NCBI GenBank assembly: GCA_020002185.1
Contig: CM034541.1
Coordinates: 54,409,526-54,473,525, forward strand
Direction of reading: 5' to 3'
Source: Paraescarpia echinospica
Lineage: Eukaryota; Annelida; Polychaeta; Sabellida; Siboglinidae
Length of the DNA: 64,000 bases
Positions 38,655 through 50,033 of the stretch are shown piece by piece. How positions within the stretch are numbered: position 1 is the first letter of the stretch; each line of letters opens with the position of its first letter. The notes beneath the pieces are model-generated. The model saw nothing but the letters and a program-made list of their open reading frames with translations. It was not told the origin of the DNA and did no database searches. Made by a program: the position numbers and the translations under genes.

Positions 38655-41600
38655 ATGTATCGTAGTGTGTACGCCCTTCAATGTGTAACAGCAAATGCTA
38701 GTTATACACGGTTCAGTAAGGTGTACAGAGCAGCAGCGACACAGCTGCACGACTGGCACGCAAGGCCATGTCGCGCGATGCACTCTCTCTGCATATGCCC
38801 GGCCCAAAATGTTCGACCAGAACCTTTGGCATTGCCATTGGCATTGAGCAGCAGCCAGCGCAGGGAAGTTCACTCGCTTGCAGAAGAGACGCGTCATCGC
38901 CAATACGCCACAGCGCACAAACTGCAATGCTGGAAATGTGGACGTGATTTGAAAAAGCTTATCGAACGGTTTTGCAGCTGTGGCATGGTTCAATCTGTTA
39001 ACGAATACGTGAATTATTTTGACGTCATTGGAGTGCCGGTGACGTTCGATTTGGATCGAGCGACATTACAAGGAATATTTCGAAATTTGCAAAAAGATTT
39101 GCACCCTGACAAGTTTTCGAAACGATCACAGGTATATATATAAATAGAAAGGGTTTAATATTTATATATTTATTTACCAGATTCTCGCAGACGAGACGAT
39201 CTGGCAGTTTTGTCACTTAGTTCTAGTACTTGATCAACTTTCCAAAATTAACATTTCTAAATCGCAAGGACCAGATGGCATTCCACCATGGTTCTTAAAC
39301 AGATATGCCTCTCATCTAGCACCAGTAATACATGACATTTTCCAATCATCTGTTGACTCTGGACAAGTCCCCAATACCTGGAAAGAAGCCAATGTAACAG
39401 CAATTTTTAAGAAAGGAAGTAGAGCAGAAACATCTAACTACAGACCAATATCCTTAACACCTGTGGTTTCTAAACTTCTTGAACACATCATACATAGTCA
39501 CATTATGAAACATCTTGAACAGCACCACATTCTAACTGACCACCAACATGGCTTCCGTGCCAAAAGATCAACTGAAACACAATTAATTCAAACAATCCAT
39601 GACATAAGCAAATCACTTGATGAGAAGAAATCTGTAGACATGGCCATCCTTGACTTCACCAAAGCATTCGATAAAGTTCCACATAAAAGATTAATCCACA
39701 AACTCAAACACTATGGCATCACAGGCCCAATATCATCATGGATAAATAGCTTCCTTACAGGAAGAACTCAACAGGTCGTTATAAATGGATCTAAGTCAAC
39801 ATCAACTCAAGTCATTTCTGGGGTACCACAGGGCACAGTACTGGGGCCCCTACTTTTCCTACTTTACATAAATGACCTGCCAGACAATCTTTCCTCAACT
39901 GTTCGCCTTTTTGCAGACGACTGCCTGTTATATTCACCGATTAAAACTGACCAAGACACATCTGTCCTCCAAAACGATCTGCTCAAACTTGAGAAATGGC
40001 AACACACGTGGCTTATGAAATTCAACCCCACTAAATGTTATACAATGACAATAGCCTCAAGAAAACCGACACCAAATCTCTACACATTCTGCGGACAACA
40101 ACTTAAATCTGTTGAATCACACTGTTATCTTGGCATACATATATCAAATACATTAAATTGGACAATACAAAGCAACTCGGTCACAAAAAAAGCACAACAG
40201 ACATTGGGAATGATTAGAAGAAATTTAAATAAATGCCCAACCCAAATCAAGTCCATAGCCTACACAACCCTTGTCCGCCCCATACTTGAATATGCGTCAG
40301 CATCATGGGATCCACATTGCCTAAGAAATATCAAACTCATAGAAAGAACCCAGAGACAAGCCGCCAGATTTTGTAAGAACAACTATTCTAGAGAGCCTGG
40401 AACGGTAACACAACTCCTTAAAGATCTCCAGTGGGACACCCTCCAATCACGAAGAAAAACCCAAAGACTTAGCATATTATATAAAATGGAACATAACCTC
40501 ATAGATATCCCACTAGATCAATACACCAAACGCAACACCAGATGCTCACGTAAACATAATAAACAGTTAGTACAAATCAGGCACTCGACAAACATATTTG
40601 GAAACAGCTTTTTCCCAGTCACAATAAAAGAGTGGAATTCTCTACCTCCAAGCATTGTATCAAGTACGTCACTGAATTCATTCCAGATTAGCCTAGCCCA
40701 ACATGTAAAAAATTAATCCATAAGAGCCACCATGCGCACTGGCGTGATGTGTCCATAGGACATTTTGCCAGTCAAAATACAGATACAGATACAGATAGTT
40801 GTTTCCAGCACTCGGCAACGTTCTATTAACTGACTAGTCTGTATTATTGTGGTTACAATGTTATGATCTTATGAGGTCTCATTCAACTTGTCAGCCTTTT
40901 TCAGAACATTATCGCCAAGCTGACCTTTCTATGCTGGCACTGAGGGTAGTCACTGCCAGGGTGCTTGTCGTCCTCAGTGGTTCTTTTACGTCCCAAATTG
41001 AGACGGGACCGACATTAACGTGATCTCCGAGTCACGAGGGATACACAGTCCCCAATGTTGAGAGCCAGGTTTTTACACCAAATATACCATACCTGCCCGG
41101 TCCGGGTATTGAACTCGGGTTGCCGGCATGTCAGGCGGATGTGCTAACCACTACACTATCACGCGCCCCCACTTAACTATTTTACCCCTGTTGCTGTAGG
41201 CTGTAGTCTTCTTCCCATAGGTAATCTATCAAATTCAGAGAGTTTGAAAGTCTACAAAATTAACACAGACAAGTAGAGGTGATTGCTTGTTGTGATACAG
41301 TAAATATGCTGACAAATATTTTGGTTTAATTTACAGATAGAACGTGAATACTCAGAACAGCAGTCGTCTCTGGTCAACAAAGCGTATTCTACTCTAGTGA
41401 AACCTCTCAGTCGCGGCCAGTACCTGCTGGAGATTTTGGGGCACCCCGTGGAGGAGATAGACAAGACTGGCGACCCAGCCTTTCTGATGGAGATGATGGA
41501 ACTAAATGAAGAGTTGGAGGAAGCACGATCTCTAGAAGAGGTTCACAGAATCAAAGAGAAGAACTATCAAACCATCAGTGACATCACTACACAAATTGCA

Positions 41601-41720
41601 AAAGCATTTAAGAATGATGCCATTCAAGATGCTAAACAACTGCTCATTACATTGAATTATTATTCAAACATTGATGACAAAATCAAAGCAGTTCTGCAGA
41701 CATATACTGGTGAAATTTGA
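38655..41720 (+). CDS. HSCB: Mitochondrial iron-sulfur cluster co-chaperone HscB (two exons)
   Basis: Exon 1 is 38655-39131 (159 codons, donor CACAG|GTATAT). Exon 2 is 41337-41720 (acceptor TTACAG|ATA, stop TGA), phase 0, 286 residues in all. The first 60 residues are Arg-rich and nearly free of acidic residues, fitting a mitochondrial presequence. The zinc-binding region reads CWKCG and RFCSCGMVQ. The J-domain follows (YVNYFDVIGV, then LQKDLHPDKFSKRSQ with HPD), continues in exon 2 (LVNKAYSTLVKPLSRGQYLL), and the C-terminal helical domain (FLMEMMELNEELEEA, KNDAIQDAKQLLITLNYYSN) binds the scaffold ISCU. It delivers ISCU to the mitochondrial Hsp70. The second zinc pair is C-S-C rather than C-x2-C. 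The 2.2-kb intron holds a LINE and a SINE. Confidence 0.95.
39226..40797 (+). mobile_element. 5'-truncated LINE with long open RT, in HSCB intron
   Basis: The frame is open from about 39226 to TAA 40714-40716, including 39463-40716 (417 residues from ATG). RT motifs: SKSQGPDGIPPWFLNRYA, SNYRPISLTPVVSKLLE, HGFRAKRSTETQLI, MAILDFTKAFDKVPHKRLI, VISGVPQGTVLGPLLFLLYI and the catalytic VRLFADDCLLYS. The C-terminal thumb/connection (YLGIHISNTLNW, TLVRPILEYASASWDP) and a tail ending NSFFPVTIKEWNSLPPSIV follow. The 3' end is a short GATACA repeat (40776-40797). Endonuclease and N-terminus are missing by 5' truncation. The undamaged frame suggests a recent insertion. It is Jockey-type by style. Confidence 0.88.
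40870..41170 (-). mobile_element. tRNA-derived SINE in HSCB intron
   Basis: From 41170 leftward the minus strand begins GGGGGCGCG with an A-box-like TAGTGTAGTGGTTAG and, about 35 nt on, a B-box GAGTTCAATACC, the layout of an internal pol III promoter. It continues without a tRNA 3' half into a SINE body with cctggctctcaacattgggg and ctgagtgccagcat. The 3' limit is approximate. Confidence 0.7.
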
Positions 41721-41945
41721 CTTGATAAACCAGTGTCACAATTGCAGTATTTCTGCTTATAATCTCAATATGTGTCATCATTCATTATTTGTTAGTGAAG
41801 TAGCACCATCTGACAAAATATTTATGTACAATTTCAATTAAGGTAAATTAAACAAACCATAACTTTGATTTCTTTTAGAATAACTTCACTGTTCATACAT
41901 AAGTTGTTTTAGCTTGTTAAGATTTCGTCACATCTGTGTGCTTAG
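41721..41945. other. HSCB 3' flank
   Basis: Unique AT-rich DNA, presumably the 3' UTR. No perfect AATAAA was found close to the stop. Confidence 0.35.
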
Positions 41946-42393
41946 GGGGTCAATACAGAGTTGGTTTTCCCATAGGCGACCATGTTAACGTTTTGTCTGA
42001 TTATAAGAAAACGTGACCTACAAAATGTCTTAAACTCCTCACCTGCTGTTATCATCATCTCGTTGACATGCTGATAGATTAAAAAAAATTGCATACTTCT
42101 AGCTCTAATAAAATGGCTGTATGTGTGACACCCGCCAATATTTACAAATGCCGGCATGCATTACTCCGCAAACAGGTCACACAGGCAAATTGCTGCCAAA
42201 TATCCTTCCACTTATTCAAATCATCTAGAAATCCACCATTTTACTATCAACAGCTTCTACAATCACACATAGAAATATGCCTACTCAAATGCACTTATGT
42301 CATAGCATGTGAATTTTGTAAAAAATCAATTCTCAAAAATACACTGCTCTTTTCTTCGTCTGTAACCATACAGTCAATCTAGAACATGGTCCC
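41946..42393 (+). mobile_element. MITE family copy 1 (TTAG duplication)
   Basis: It is flanked by TTAG (41942-41945 and 42394-42397). The left end is GGGGTCAATACAGAG; the interior shares gaccatgttaacgttttgtc and agaaaacgtgacct with copies 2 and 3. Confidence 0.65.
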
Positions 42394-42568
42394 TTAGGCT
42401 GTTGTGCACTGGGTGTCATACACTAGGTTGGCTAGTAACCAGACCACCGCGTGGCGCCACTTGTGGCAAAGACACCCACTTTGCGTTAGCCTAGATTATG
42501 CAGGCGCCGTTAGGTGGCAACACCCGTCACTCGCAGGGAAGTCACGCAGCTGGGTGAGAGCCGGTTAA
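42394..42568. other. Spacer between MITE copies
   Basis: Unique GC-richer DNA (ggcgccacttgtggc, gcgccgttaggtggc). TTAA at 42565-42568 is the duplicated target of copy 2. Confidence 0.4.
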
Positions 42569-43020
42569 GGGGTCAGCACACTGATAGTTTCCCATTGGCG
42601 ACCATGTTAACGTTTTGTCTGATTGTAAGAAAACGTGACCTAGAAAATGTATTAAACTTCTCACCTGCCGTTGTCATCATCTCATTGACATGCTGGTCGA
42701 GTTTAGTAAAAATTTAATATTTCTAGCTCTTACAAAATGCCTGTATGTATGACACCCGTCAATATTTACAAATGGATGCAGGCAGTAATCCGGCTAAAGT
42801 GTCAACTAGCCAAATTGCTGCCAAATACCCTTCCGCTTAGTAAAATCAGCTAAAAAGACACCATTTTACTGTCAACAGCTTCTACAATCACATCTAGAAA
42901 TCTGACTACTCAAATGCACTTATGTTAGAGCAAGTGAATATTGTAAAGTCATTTCTCAAAAATATACTGCACTTTTTTTCGTCTGTAACCAAGCAGGAAG
43001 TCTAACAGTGTCCTAACCCC
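42569..43020 (+). mobile_element. MITE family copy 2 (TTAA duplication)
   Basis: It is flanked by TTAA (42565-42568 and 43021-43024). The terminal inverted repeats are GGGGTCAGCACACTGATAG and, on the complement, GGGGTTAGGACACTGTTAG. 452 bp, non-coding. Confidence 0.8.
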
Positions 43021-43048
43021 TTAAGCGAGCTGCGTGGGCCTATCTACT

Positions 43049-43164
43049 GGGGTTAGGACACTGTTAGACTTAAAGTTTAATACATTTTCTAGGTCACGTT
43101 TTCTTACAATCAGACAAAACGTTAACATGGTAGCCAATGGGAAAACTATCAGTGTGCTGACCCC
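43049..43164 (-). mobile_element. MITE family copy 3, inverted and internally deleted (TACT duplication)
   Basis: It is flanked by TACT (43045-43048 and 43165-43168). It begins GGGGTTAGGACACTGTTAG and ends with the complement of GGGGTCAGCACACTGATAG. Only 116 bp remain; the interior is the inverse of the left part of copy 2. Confidence 0.78.
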
Positions 43165-43168
43165 TACT

Positions 43169-43545
43169 GTTCGCCAGCGCAGTGACGAACACGTTGACGC
43201 AACGTTTAGTCATGAAGTGTGCTGCCGTGTCAGAAATAGCTAGTTTTAGCTATTTGTATTTTATAATTTTGTCCTTGAAATAATTGCACAAGATCTTGCA
43301 GGCCTACTAGCTTCCACCCACCCGTCAATGGTTGAAGAGCATGAGTGAACGTAGAACGACCGATACTGGACCCCGGCACAATGGAGGAGATGCACGTAAA
43401 TAACATGCCTTCAAGATAGTGTATTAATACAAAACAATTGTATATATATATATATATATATACAAACAATGCATTCTAGCCTACTCCTAACACGATCCTA
43501 CCGGGCAACAAGACCGGATCTATGCTTTGAGCATTGAGGTCACTT
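43169..43545. other. No gene seen
   Basis: Intergenic DNA with a (TA)n run at 43440-43461. Confidence 0.4.
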
Positions 43546-44051
43546 ATCCTTCTTGAGGCTCACCAAAAACTTCCAAGTGCACCCATTCCCATTAAGACCT
43601 CCAACTGCACACACTCCTTCTTTGACGCTCGTGAAAACTTCCAACTACATCCCCTTTAGACTCGCCAAAAAATCCAACTACACCCCCTTGACGCTCACAC
43701 AAGTGCTAATAAACAATACATATATATGCTTCAACTTTTTCCCTTAAATTGCGAGTCGGCAACACAGGACCCTGTTGATGACTTGCATGTCAGTTTCTTA
43801 GAATCGGTTTGGGCCCTGGAGTTTGCTTTTTGTTGTTGTTTGAGATTTCCCATGTCAGTCGGGTGCGGTCCACCGTCAGTCTATAGCGACATTGTACTCT
43901 AATATACTGATATAACAAGTTATTTATATATCCTTGTATAAGGAATGTCAACTATGGTCTAATACGATTTAATATATAGAGCCTAATAATTACTAATGAC
44001 TAAGGAAGTGACAGAAGCTTCCTACGTAGAAGTGAAAGCGGCGCTTACAGT

Positions 44052-44120
<69 letters not shown>

Positions 44121-44296
44121 CATGTAGGCTGGGATGCGACGGGCGCGTGCCCGCTCGAGGGCGTGTGCCCGCTCTCACAAACCCTTCAGACTCGAGGTCT
44201 GAAGGGTTTGTGAGAGCTTCAAGTGGAGCTGCAGTTGAAGGATTTTGGGGAGATTGGAGGTACCTTCTTAATTAAGGAGTGTGCAGTTGGAGATCT
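43546..44296. mobile_element. Probable non-autonomous DNA transposon with repeated TCCAACTGCAC subterminal motifs
   Basis: TCCAACTGCACACACTCCTT at about 43601-43620 is mirrored by the complement of 44273-44290. CTTCCAA-T-CACCC words recur across 43565-43695, and related words are inverted at 44215-44290. The interior holds a 70-bp (CA)n run at 44050-44119 and a perfect 21-bp hairpin. The exact ends and target duplication are not resolved. Confidence 0.4.
44171..44217. repeat. Perfect 21-bp inverted repeat with 5-bp loop
   Basis: The arm GCTCTCACAAACCCTTCAGA plus C is exactly complementary to 44197-44217, with TCGAG between. Confidence 0.9.
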
Positions 44297-44692
44297 CAGA
44301 TACACAGAAACTAAGTAGTTTATACTGATATAATTATAATATTTTCGTAGCTATTCGTGTCCATCTGTAGCACATTAGTCTCGCATTTATAAAATCACGC
44401 CAGTTCCCTCTATAGACTACTGGATTCTGCCTTACCGTTCTGCGCCGTGTTACTAGCAGCATTCCGCTCTTCCTTAGTATAGTTTGATTCAAACTGAGTA
44501 ATTATGTTTGTAAACCGTGAAATATCGAATTGGCGGTAGCTCTTCCCCCTCTCTCCCTTCTCCTTCCCTTCCTCACTCTCCCTCCTCGATGTTCCTACTT
44601 GAATGAGGCTGAGGTTTAAATGTTAGTATATTTGAATTGGGGTTGTGTGTGTGTGTACATGCGTGCGTGCGTGTTGAATACTTGTACCAAAC
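44297..44692. other. No gene seen; left flank of the Gypsy element
   Basis: AT-rich, with a pyrimidine-rich stretch (44545-44590) and GT repeats (44645-44675). CAAAC (44688-44692) is the left target duplication. Confidence 0.4.
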
Positions 44693-44942
44693 TGTAACGG
44701 TATTGCTCGTATCTATGTATTATATAACATACAAACAACACGTCGAGAAGAATATGTTTAATACGTTATTATCTGGATACACAGCTGCACTGGTCTAAAT
44801 CCTAGGCTAGACTGATTCACTACACTAACGGCGGCGGCAGCGCCCACTACTCTATATGCTAATTAGAGTCCAGAGGTTGCTGCTAGGCAGTCAGTCCAAA
44901 TATACCCTCCCTGCTAGGCATCAGCTGGGGTATGTCGTGACA
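44693..44942 (-). repeat. Gypsy 3' LTR
   Basis: 250 bp, TGTAACGG...GTGACA as read on the plus strand. Confidence 0.93.
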
Positions 44943-44984
44943 TCCCTTTTTGCTTAAATTATTTTTATTTTTTTTTCAGTTTTG

Positions 44985-47900
44985 GGATTTACATTTCGTT
45001 AATGAGCCATCGTGGTGGCTTAATGTCAACACGATCTCGAAGTGTCATGCGTCTTGCACTTGGCTCGTCTCGCCTCGGCATAATGCCCGGTGTCCCCCGC
45101 GGCGTGTTCGGGCGAGGACACGGCGATAACGGAATGTCAACAACAACAGCCGGTTGTCGTTGACCGGTCGGCTTGGAGTTCGTTGCACGGGGCACGGAAT
45201 CTCCCACGTCTGGCGTTACGTCATGAGCAACAGTCACTGAGGGCGCCGATTCGTTGGTTGCCCTCAACTGTCGTCTGTTGCGCCGATAGGTGTGTCCTTC
45301 GACATCCACGGTGTAGGATCGCTGTCCTAGTGCTCGTTTACATACCCCCAAACTCCAAGTGTTGCGTCCAGGCAGTTTCATCCGGGCTGCCTGTCCAACA
45401 TTTAGCTCTTTCAGCAGCTTTGAGTGGGTGTCGTAATGTCGTTGGTACTTTCGTTTTCGTCGTTCGATTGCATCGCTGACATTTCTTCCTTGGATTTTTG
45501 GTGCAAGTAGACTGTTTCGCGTCGGCAACAGTGTCTTAGTCCGGACATCAAACGTTGCACGGGCGAGCTTTGCAAGCCTTCTGTTGGTGTGTTGCGCCAT
45601 TCCAGAATAGCTTTCAGTGGGTCGCTTCCATCCAGCTTGGCCTTCTTGAGCAAAGCTTTAGCTATTTTCACAGAGTTCTTCGCTTTCCCGTTGCTTTGCG
45701 AGTAGTGCGGGCTTGATGTTATGTGCACAAAGCCCCACTCCATAGCAAATTTCGCAAATTCCTGTGACCCATACTGTGAAGCACCAGAATTGAAGGAACT
45801 CCGTGACGTGCGAAGTGTGGCCGTAGAGCATTGACAACAGCTTGTGTCGTTGTCTTCTTCAGCTCGTTGATCTCGAAGAAGTTACTGTAGTAGTCTACCA
45901 GTATGACTTACTGGTGTCCGTCGAGCTCAAACATATCTGTTGCGACCTTGGTCCATGGCAGATGGGGGAACTCGTGTGTTTGCAGCTTCTCACGGCACTG
46001 TTCCGGTCGGTGTGCGTTGCAAACGTCGCACTTGCTGATGTGGTCCTTCACCTCAGCGTTCATACCGGGCCAATAGATGACTTCGCGCGCCCTGCGCAGG
46101 CATCCCTCTATTCCAATATGGCCCTGGTGTATCAATTTCACCATTCCCGGTCGCATCACATGGGGGATTACTAATCTGTCTCCCTTGAAGATTAATCCAT
46201 CTTCAACTAACAGTTCATCTTTGAACTGCACGTACGGTTTTAGTGCTTCCTTACCGGTATCCGCTGCTGGCCACCCTGACTTGATGGCCTTCTCGAGTTC
46301 TCGCAACACTGCGTCTTCCTTCGTGGCGTGCTGCAGCTCGATCAATTTATCTTCAGGCAGCATGATGTTGTCGCTGTACATCTCGTCTAAGTCGTCAACT
46401 TTATTGACATCGGCATTCGTATCTTGCCGAGTGTCTCGTTTAGCCTCCGTGTTGTACGCTCGGCTCAATGTATCTGCAATGTACATTTCCGATCCTTTCT
46501 TGTACCTCACTTCGAGTGGATACTTCTGCAGTCGTAATCTCATGCGCTGCAGTCGCTTCGATGCCATGTGTATTTCTCTCTTGAAGATAGTTTCTAGCGG
46601 CTTGTGGTCAGACTCCACGTGTACTACATCTCGACCATATATGTAGTCGTTGAACCGCTCTCACGCGAACACTATCGCCAACAGTTCCTTCTCGATCTGT
46701 GCGTAGTTTTGTTCGGTATCCGTCATGGCTCTGCTTGCGTAACATATCGGCTGGTCGTCCTGCATTAGCGCAGCTCCCAGGCCTGTTTGCGACGCGTCTG
46801 CCTGGATTGTTACGTCTTTATCCACATCATAGTAACGCAGCACTGGGGCGTTACTGAGCTTCTCGTGTATCGCACACACTGCTTTGGTGTGCGACTCGTT
46901 CCACGTGAACTCGCTTTCCTTGCGTACCAATTCACGCAACGGAGCTGTGAGGTCGGTCAGTCCCTTCACGAACTTGCCTACGTATTGCACTGTACCAATT
47001 AGGCGGCGTACTCCTTCTACGTCCGTGGGCATTGGCATCTCGATTATGGTCAGGTTTCATGCCCTCGTCTGTCAGCAGACATCCCATGTAGCTGACTTCG
47101 TTTAGCTTGTAGCGTACCTTTTCCGCGTTGAGGAACGCATGCAGATTGACGTCATGTTCGTCGTCGTCTTTCCCCGTGATGAAAAAATCATCTGCGATTA
47201 CTTCGATGCCCTGTAATCCTTCGATGGTCTCATGCATCTTCCTCTGCCAGACTTCCGGTGCACTGGAAATGCCAAATGGCATACGCTTCCATCTGTAGCG
47301 TCCAAACGGCGTGTTGAATGTTGTGAGTCGGCTGGATTCCTCATCCAATTCGACCTGCTAAAACGCATTTTTGGCATCTATGACAGTGAAGACACGCGCA
47401 CCGCTTAGTCGTGTGGCAATTTCCTCTATCGTTGGCATTTGATAATGCTCTCGCTTGATAGCTCTGTTTAGATCCCGTGGATCCATGCAGATACGCAGTT
47501 TTTCTGGCTTCGACACGAGCAACAAGCTGGAAACCCAATCTGTCGGTTCACTGACTGGCGCGATGATGTCATCGTTGACCATCTCACGCAGCTCATGTTT
47601 TCAGCTTGTCCTTCAGAGGCACTGGTACTCGTCGAGGGACGTGTATGACAGGATTGACGACTCTGTCAATCTTTATGTGGTACGGGCCTGGTAATTTTCC
47701 AAGTCCCTTGAAAACATCTGCATACTGGTGCTGTATGCCAGCGGTGTCAAAGCTAGGTATCTTCGTTGCCTGCTTTGCATCAACGTTGTTTACGCTCGGG
47801 GTCTCCGGCGATTCCTCCAATGGCCGAATGGCATCCACATCAATCCACTGCAGCGCACCGATGCCAACGCATACCTGGCGGCTGAGAAGCGGTTGGCGGT

Positions 47901-48150
47901 ATTAACCGCTCATCACTTTGAAGTGCAGATTGTGTTTACGGCCGTTTCTGTGGACTTGGAAGTGTTGTGATCCCCATCACTTTAACTTTCGTCCCTCCAT
48001 ACACAGTCGGTGTGTGTGTCTGTGACTCGTGTCAGATTCTGCAAGTTAGTATCTCCTGTAGCTAACTTATAGTCACTCAGCGGCAGGATGTCACATTGGG
48101 ATCCAGTATTGCACTCGAACTGCACCTTGTGCTATCCGATACCAAGCGTT
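44985..48150 (-). pseudogene. pol: Gypsy pol (protease, RT, RNase H, integrase), broken
   Basis: Order from 48150 leftward: aspartic protease remnant (FECNTGSQCDILPLSDYKL, near 48110); RT with DDIIAPVSEPTDWVSSLLLV, LRICMDPRDLNRAIKREHYQ, FTVIDAKNAF, FNTPFGRYRWKRMPFGISSA and the catalytic VIADDFFITG; RNase H with IQADASQTGLGAALMQDDQP and ESDHKPLETIFKR; an integrase zinc finger with HQGHIGIEGCLRRAREVIYW and CDVCNAHRPEQC; integrase core (WTKVATDMFELDGHQ, HSKPH-like context at 45740); and a C-terminal part at 44989-45600. About ten stops or shifts (for example near 46660, 45905, 47360 and 47590) inactivate it. Confidence 0.88.
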
Positions 48151-48236
48151 ATGTATCCAGCGTCCGTCTGTCGTCCGTCCACACGGTTAACTGAGTGTCG
48201 AGTAGCTGAATCGTCTATCAGACTACTCACCCCATA

Positions 48237-49090
48237 TTATTCTGTCCCGATTGTTTTGACGTCTCTTCTGACTTTCAGTTTGCGACACTTAACGGCGAAG
48301 TGGTTCAGGCCCTGGCAGACTCTGCATTTCTGTCTCCAGACTGGACATTTGCCTCTTTCATGTGTCTTTCCACAAAACGAACAGTTCCCAACTGTGCTTG
48401 TTTTCGCGTACATTTTTTCTCGAGGTCTTGCGTGATCTGCCTCGCTGCCATGCTTTGCGAACAGCCTCGTTCTTGTGTTTTTCTTCATCGAGTGCACATC
48501 TACGTCACCGACGGAATTCCATGACTTAGCTCGTTCAGCTTTCACTTCCGAATTTCTGATGATGTCTAAGGCTTTCTCCAGCGTTACGTCGCGTTTTTCG
48601 AGGAGTTGATTTCGGACTCTCTCGTCCATAACACTCGAAACAAGATGGTCACAGTCAATTTCATCCGTCGTGATCTGATCGAACGCACAGTTTGTTCCGA
48701 TTCGCCGCAGCTCGTTATACCACGTCATGACATCTTCCCCAGCCCGCTGTTTACGAGAATGAAAGATGTGTCTCTCATACGGTATGTTCACCCTTGGCGT
48801 ACTGTAGTTCTCGTACATTTGTAGAACTGGTTCTACTTCGTAGCGATGTGCAGGATCATTCCACGGGTGATTCTGCCAGATGTCTTTCGCATCCTGGCCG
48901 ATCACTGACAACAACGTACTCACGCGTTTCCGTTGTGTCTTTTCATCCAGATCTGTGGCGACTTCATATTCTATCCAGGCGCTTTTCCATAGACGCTAAG
49001 AATTCGCAGCAGTTAGTGCGTCGATTTTCAACGGCGGCGGTAGTGGAATACTGCTGTTGTACGTTGTCACAATACGATTAAGAGGAGGCG
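48237..49090 (-). pseudogene. gag: Gypsy gag with CCHC-type zinc knuckles
   Basis: The 228-codon frame 48237-48923 (MSTLLSVIGQDAKDIWQNHP...) ends in two zinc-knuckle-like repeats, CSFCGKTHERGKC and CRVCQGLNHFAVKC. The same protein continues upstream (WIEYEVATDLDEKTQRKRV) to about 49040 in the same or neighbouring frames, interrupted by a TAG. Gag packages the RNA genome. Confidence 0.82.
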
Positions 49091-49279
49091 ATGTTGGTGA
49101 CGGTGGCGTAGCCAGCACACTGGACGGAGGCGTTGCCATCACAGTGTGCCTCACACTTAATGGAGTCTAGCTGATCTTATCAGGCACTGTTGTCGCAATC
49201 CTGCTGAGCAGGTAATTCAGCGATCATCCAGATAACGTAATCCAATTAACACGTAACGGTAAGTCACTTCCTGACACCA

Positions 49280-49529
49280 TGTAACGGTATTGCTCGTATC
49301 TATGCATTATATAACATACAAACAACACGTCGAGAAGAATATGTTTAATACGTTATTATCTGGATACACAGCTGCACTGGTCTAAATCCTAGGCTAGACT
49401 GATTCACTACACTAACAGCGGCGGCAGCGCCCACTACTCTATATGCTAATTAGAGTCCAGAGGTTGCTGCTAGGCAGTCAGTCCAAATATACCCTCCCTG
49501 CTAGGCATCAGCTGGGGTATGTCGTGACA
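49280..49529 (-). repeat. Gypsy 5' LTR (middle LTR of the composite)
   Basis: 250 bp, matching 44693-44942 except for two positions seen by eye. Confidence 0.93.
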
Positions 49530-49952
49530 TCCCTTTTTGCTTTAAATTTTTTTGTTTTGTTTTTCAGTTTTGGGATTCACATTTCGTTAATGAGCCATCG
49601 TGGTGGCTTAATGTCAACACGATCTCGAAGTGTCATGCGTCTTGCACTTGGCTCGTCTCGCCTCGGCATAATGCCCGGTGTCCCCCGCTGCGTGTTCGGG
49701 CGAGGACACGGCGATAACGGAATGTCAACAACAACAGCCGGTTGTCGTTGACCGGTCGGCTTGGAGTTCGTTGCACGGGGCACGGAATCTCCCACGTCTG
49801 ACGTTACGTCATGAGCAACAGTCACTGAGGGCGCCGATTCGTTGGTTGCCCTCAACTGTCGTCTGTTGCGCCGATAGGTGTGTCCTTCGACATCCACGGT
49901 GTAGGATCGCTGTCCTAGTGCTCGTTTACATACCCCCAAACTCCAAGTGTTG
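49530..49952 (-). repeat. Duplicated 3' internal end of the Gypsy element
   Basis: It matches 44943-45371 with a few differences and includes the integrase C-terminal tail (NESAPSVTVAHDVTSDVG, MGVCKRALGQRSYTVDVEGH). It ends at a junction with an LTR fragment at a shared GTCCAG. Confidence 0.9.
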
Positions 49953-50028
49953 AGTCCAGAGGTTGCTGCTAGGCAATCAGTCCAAATATACCCTCCCTGC
50001 TAGGCATCAGCTGGGGTATCTCGTGACA
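49953..50028 (-). repeat. Partial third Gypsy LTR
   Basis: It matches the last 76 bp of the LTR as read on the plus strand, ending GTGACA, followed by CAAAC. Confidence 0.9.
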
Positions 50029-50033
50029 CAAAC

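Larger units (their letters stand above)
44693..50028 (-). mobile_element. Ty3/Gypsy LTR retrotransposon, three-LTR composite
   Basis: Two full 250-bp LTRs (44693-44942, 49280-49529; TG...CA ends, two differences by eye) enclose gag and pol on the minus strand. Beyond the 5' LTR there is a second copy of the 3' internal end (49530-49952), then a 76-bp LTR piece (49953-50028). The target duplication CAAAC flanks the whole composite (44688-44692 and 50029-50033), not the inner element. A primer-binding-site-like TGGTGTCAGGAAGTG follows the 5' LTR (complement of 49265-49279), and a purine tract AAAAAGGGA precedes the 3' LTR. Confidence 0.92.

Noticed and set aside
41096..41170. A tRNA gene on the minus strand
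   Set aside because: Boxes A and B are present, but the 3' half does not close an acceptor stem and a SINE body follows.
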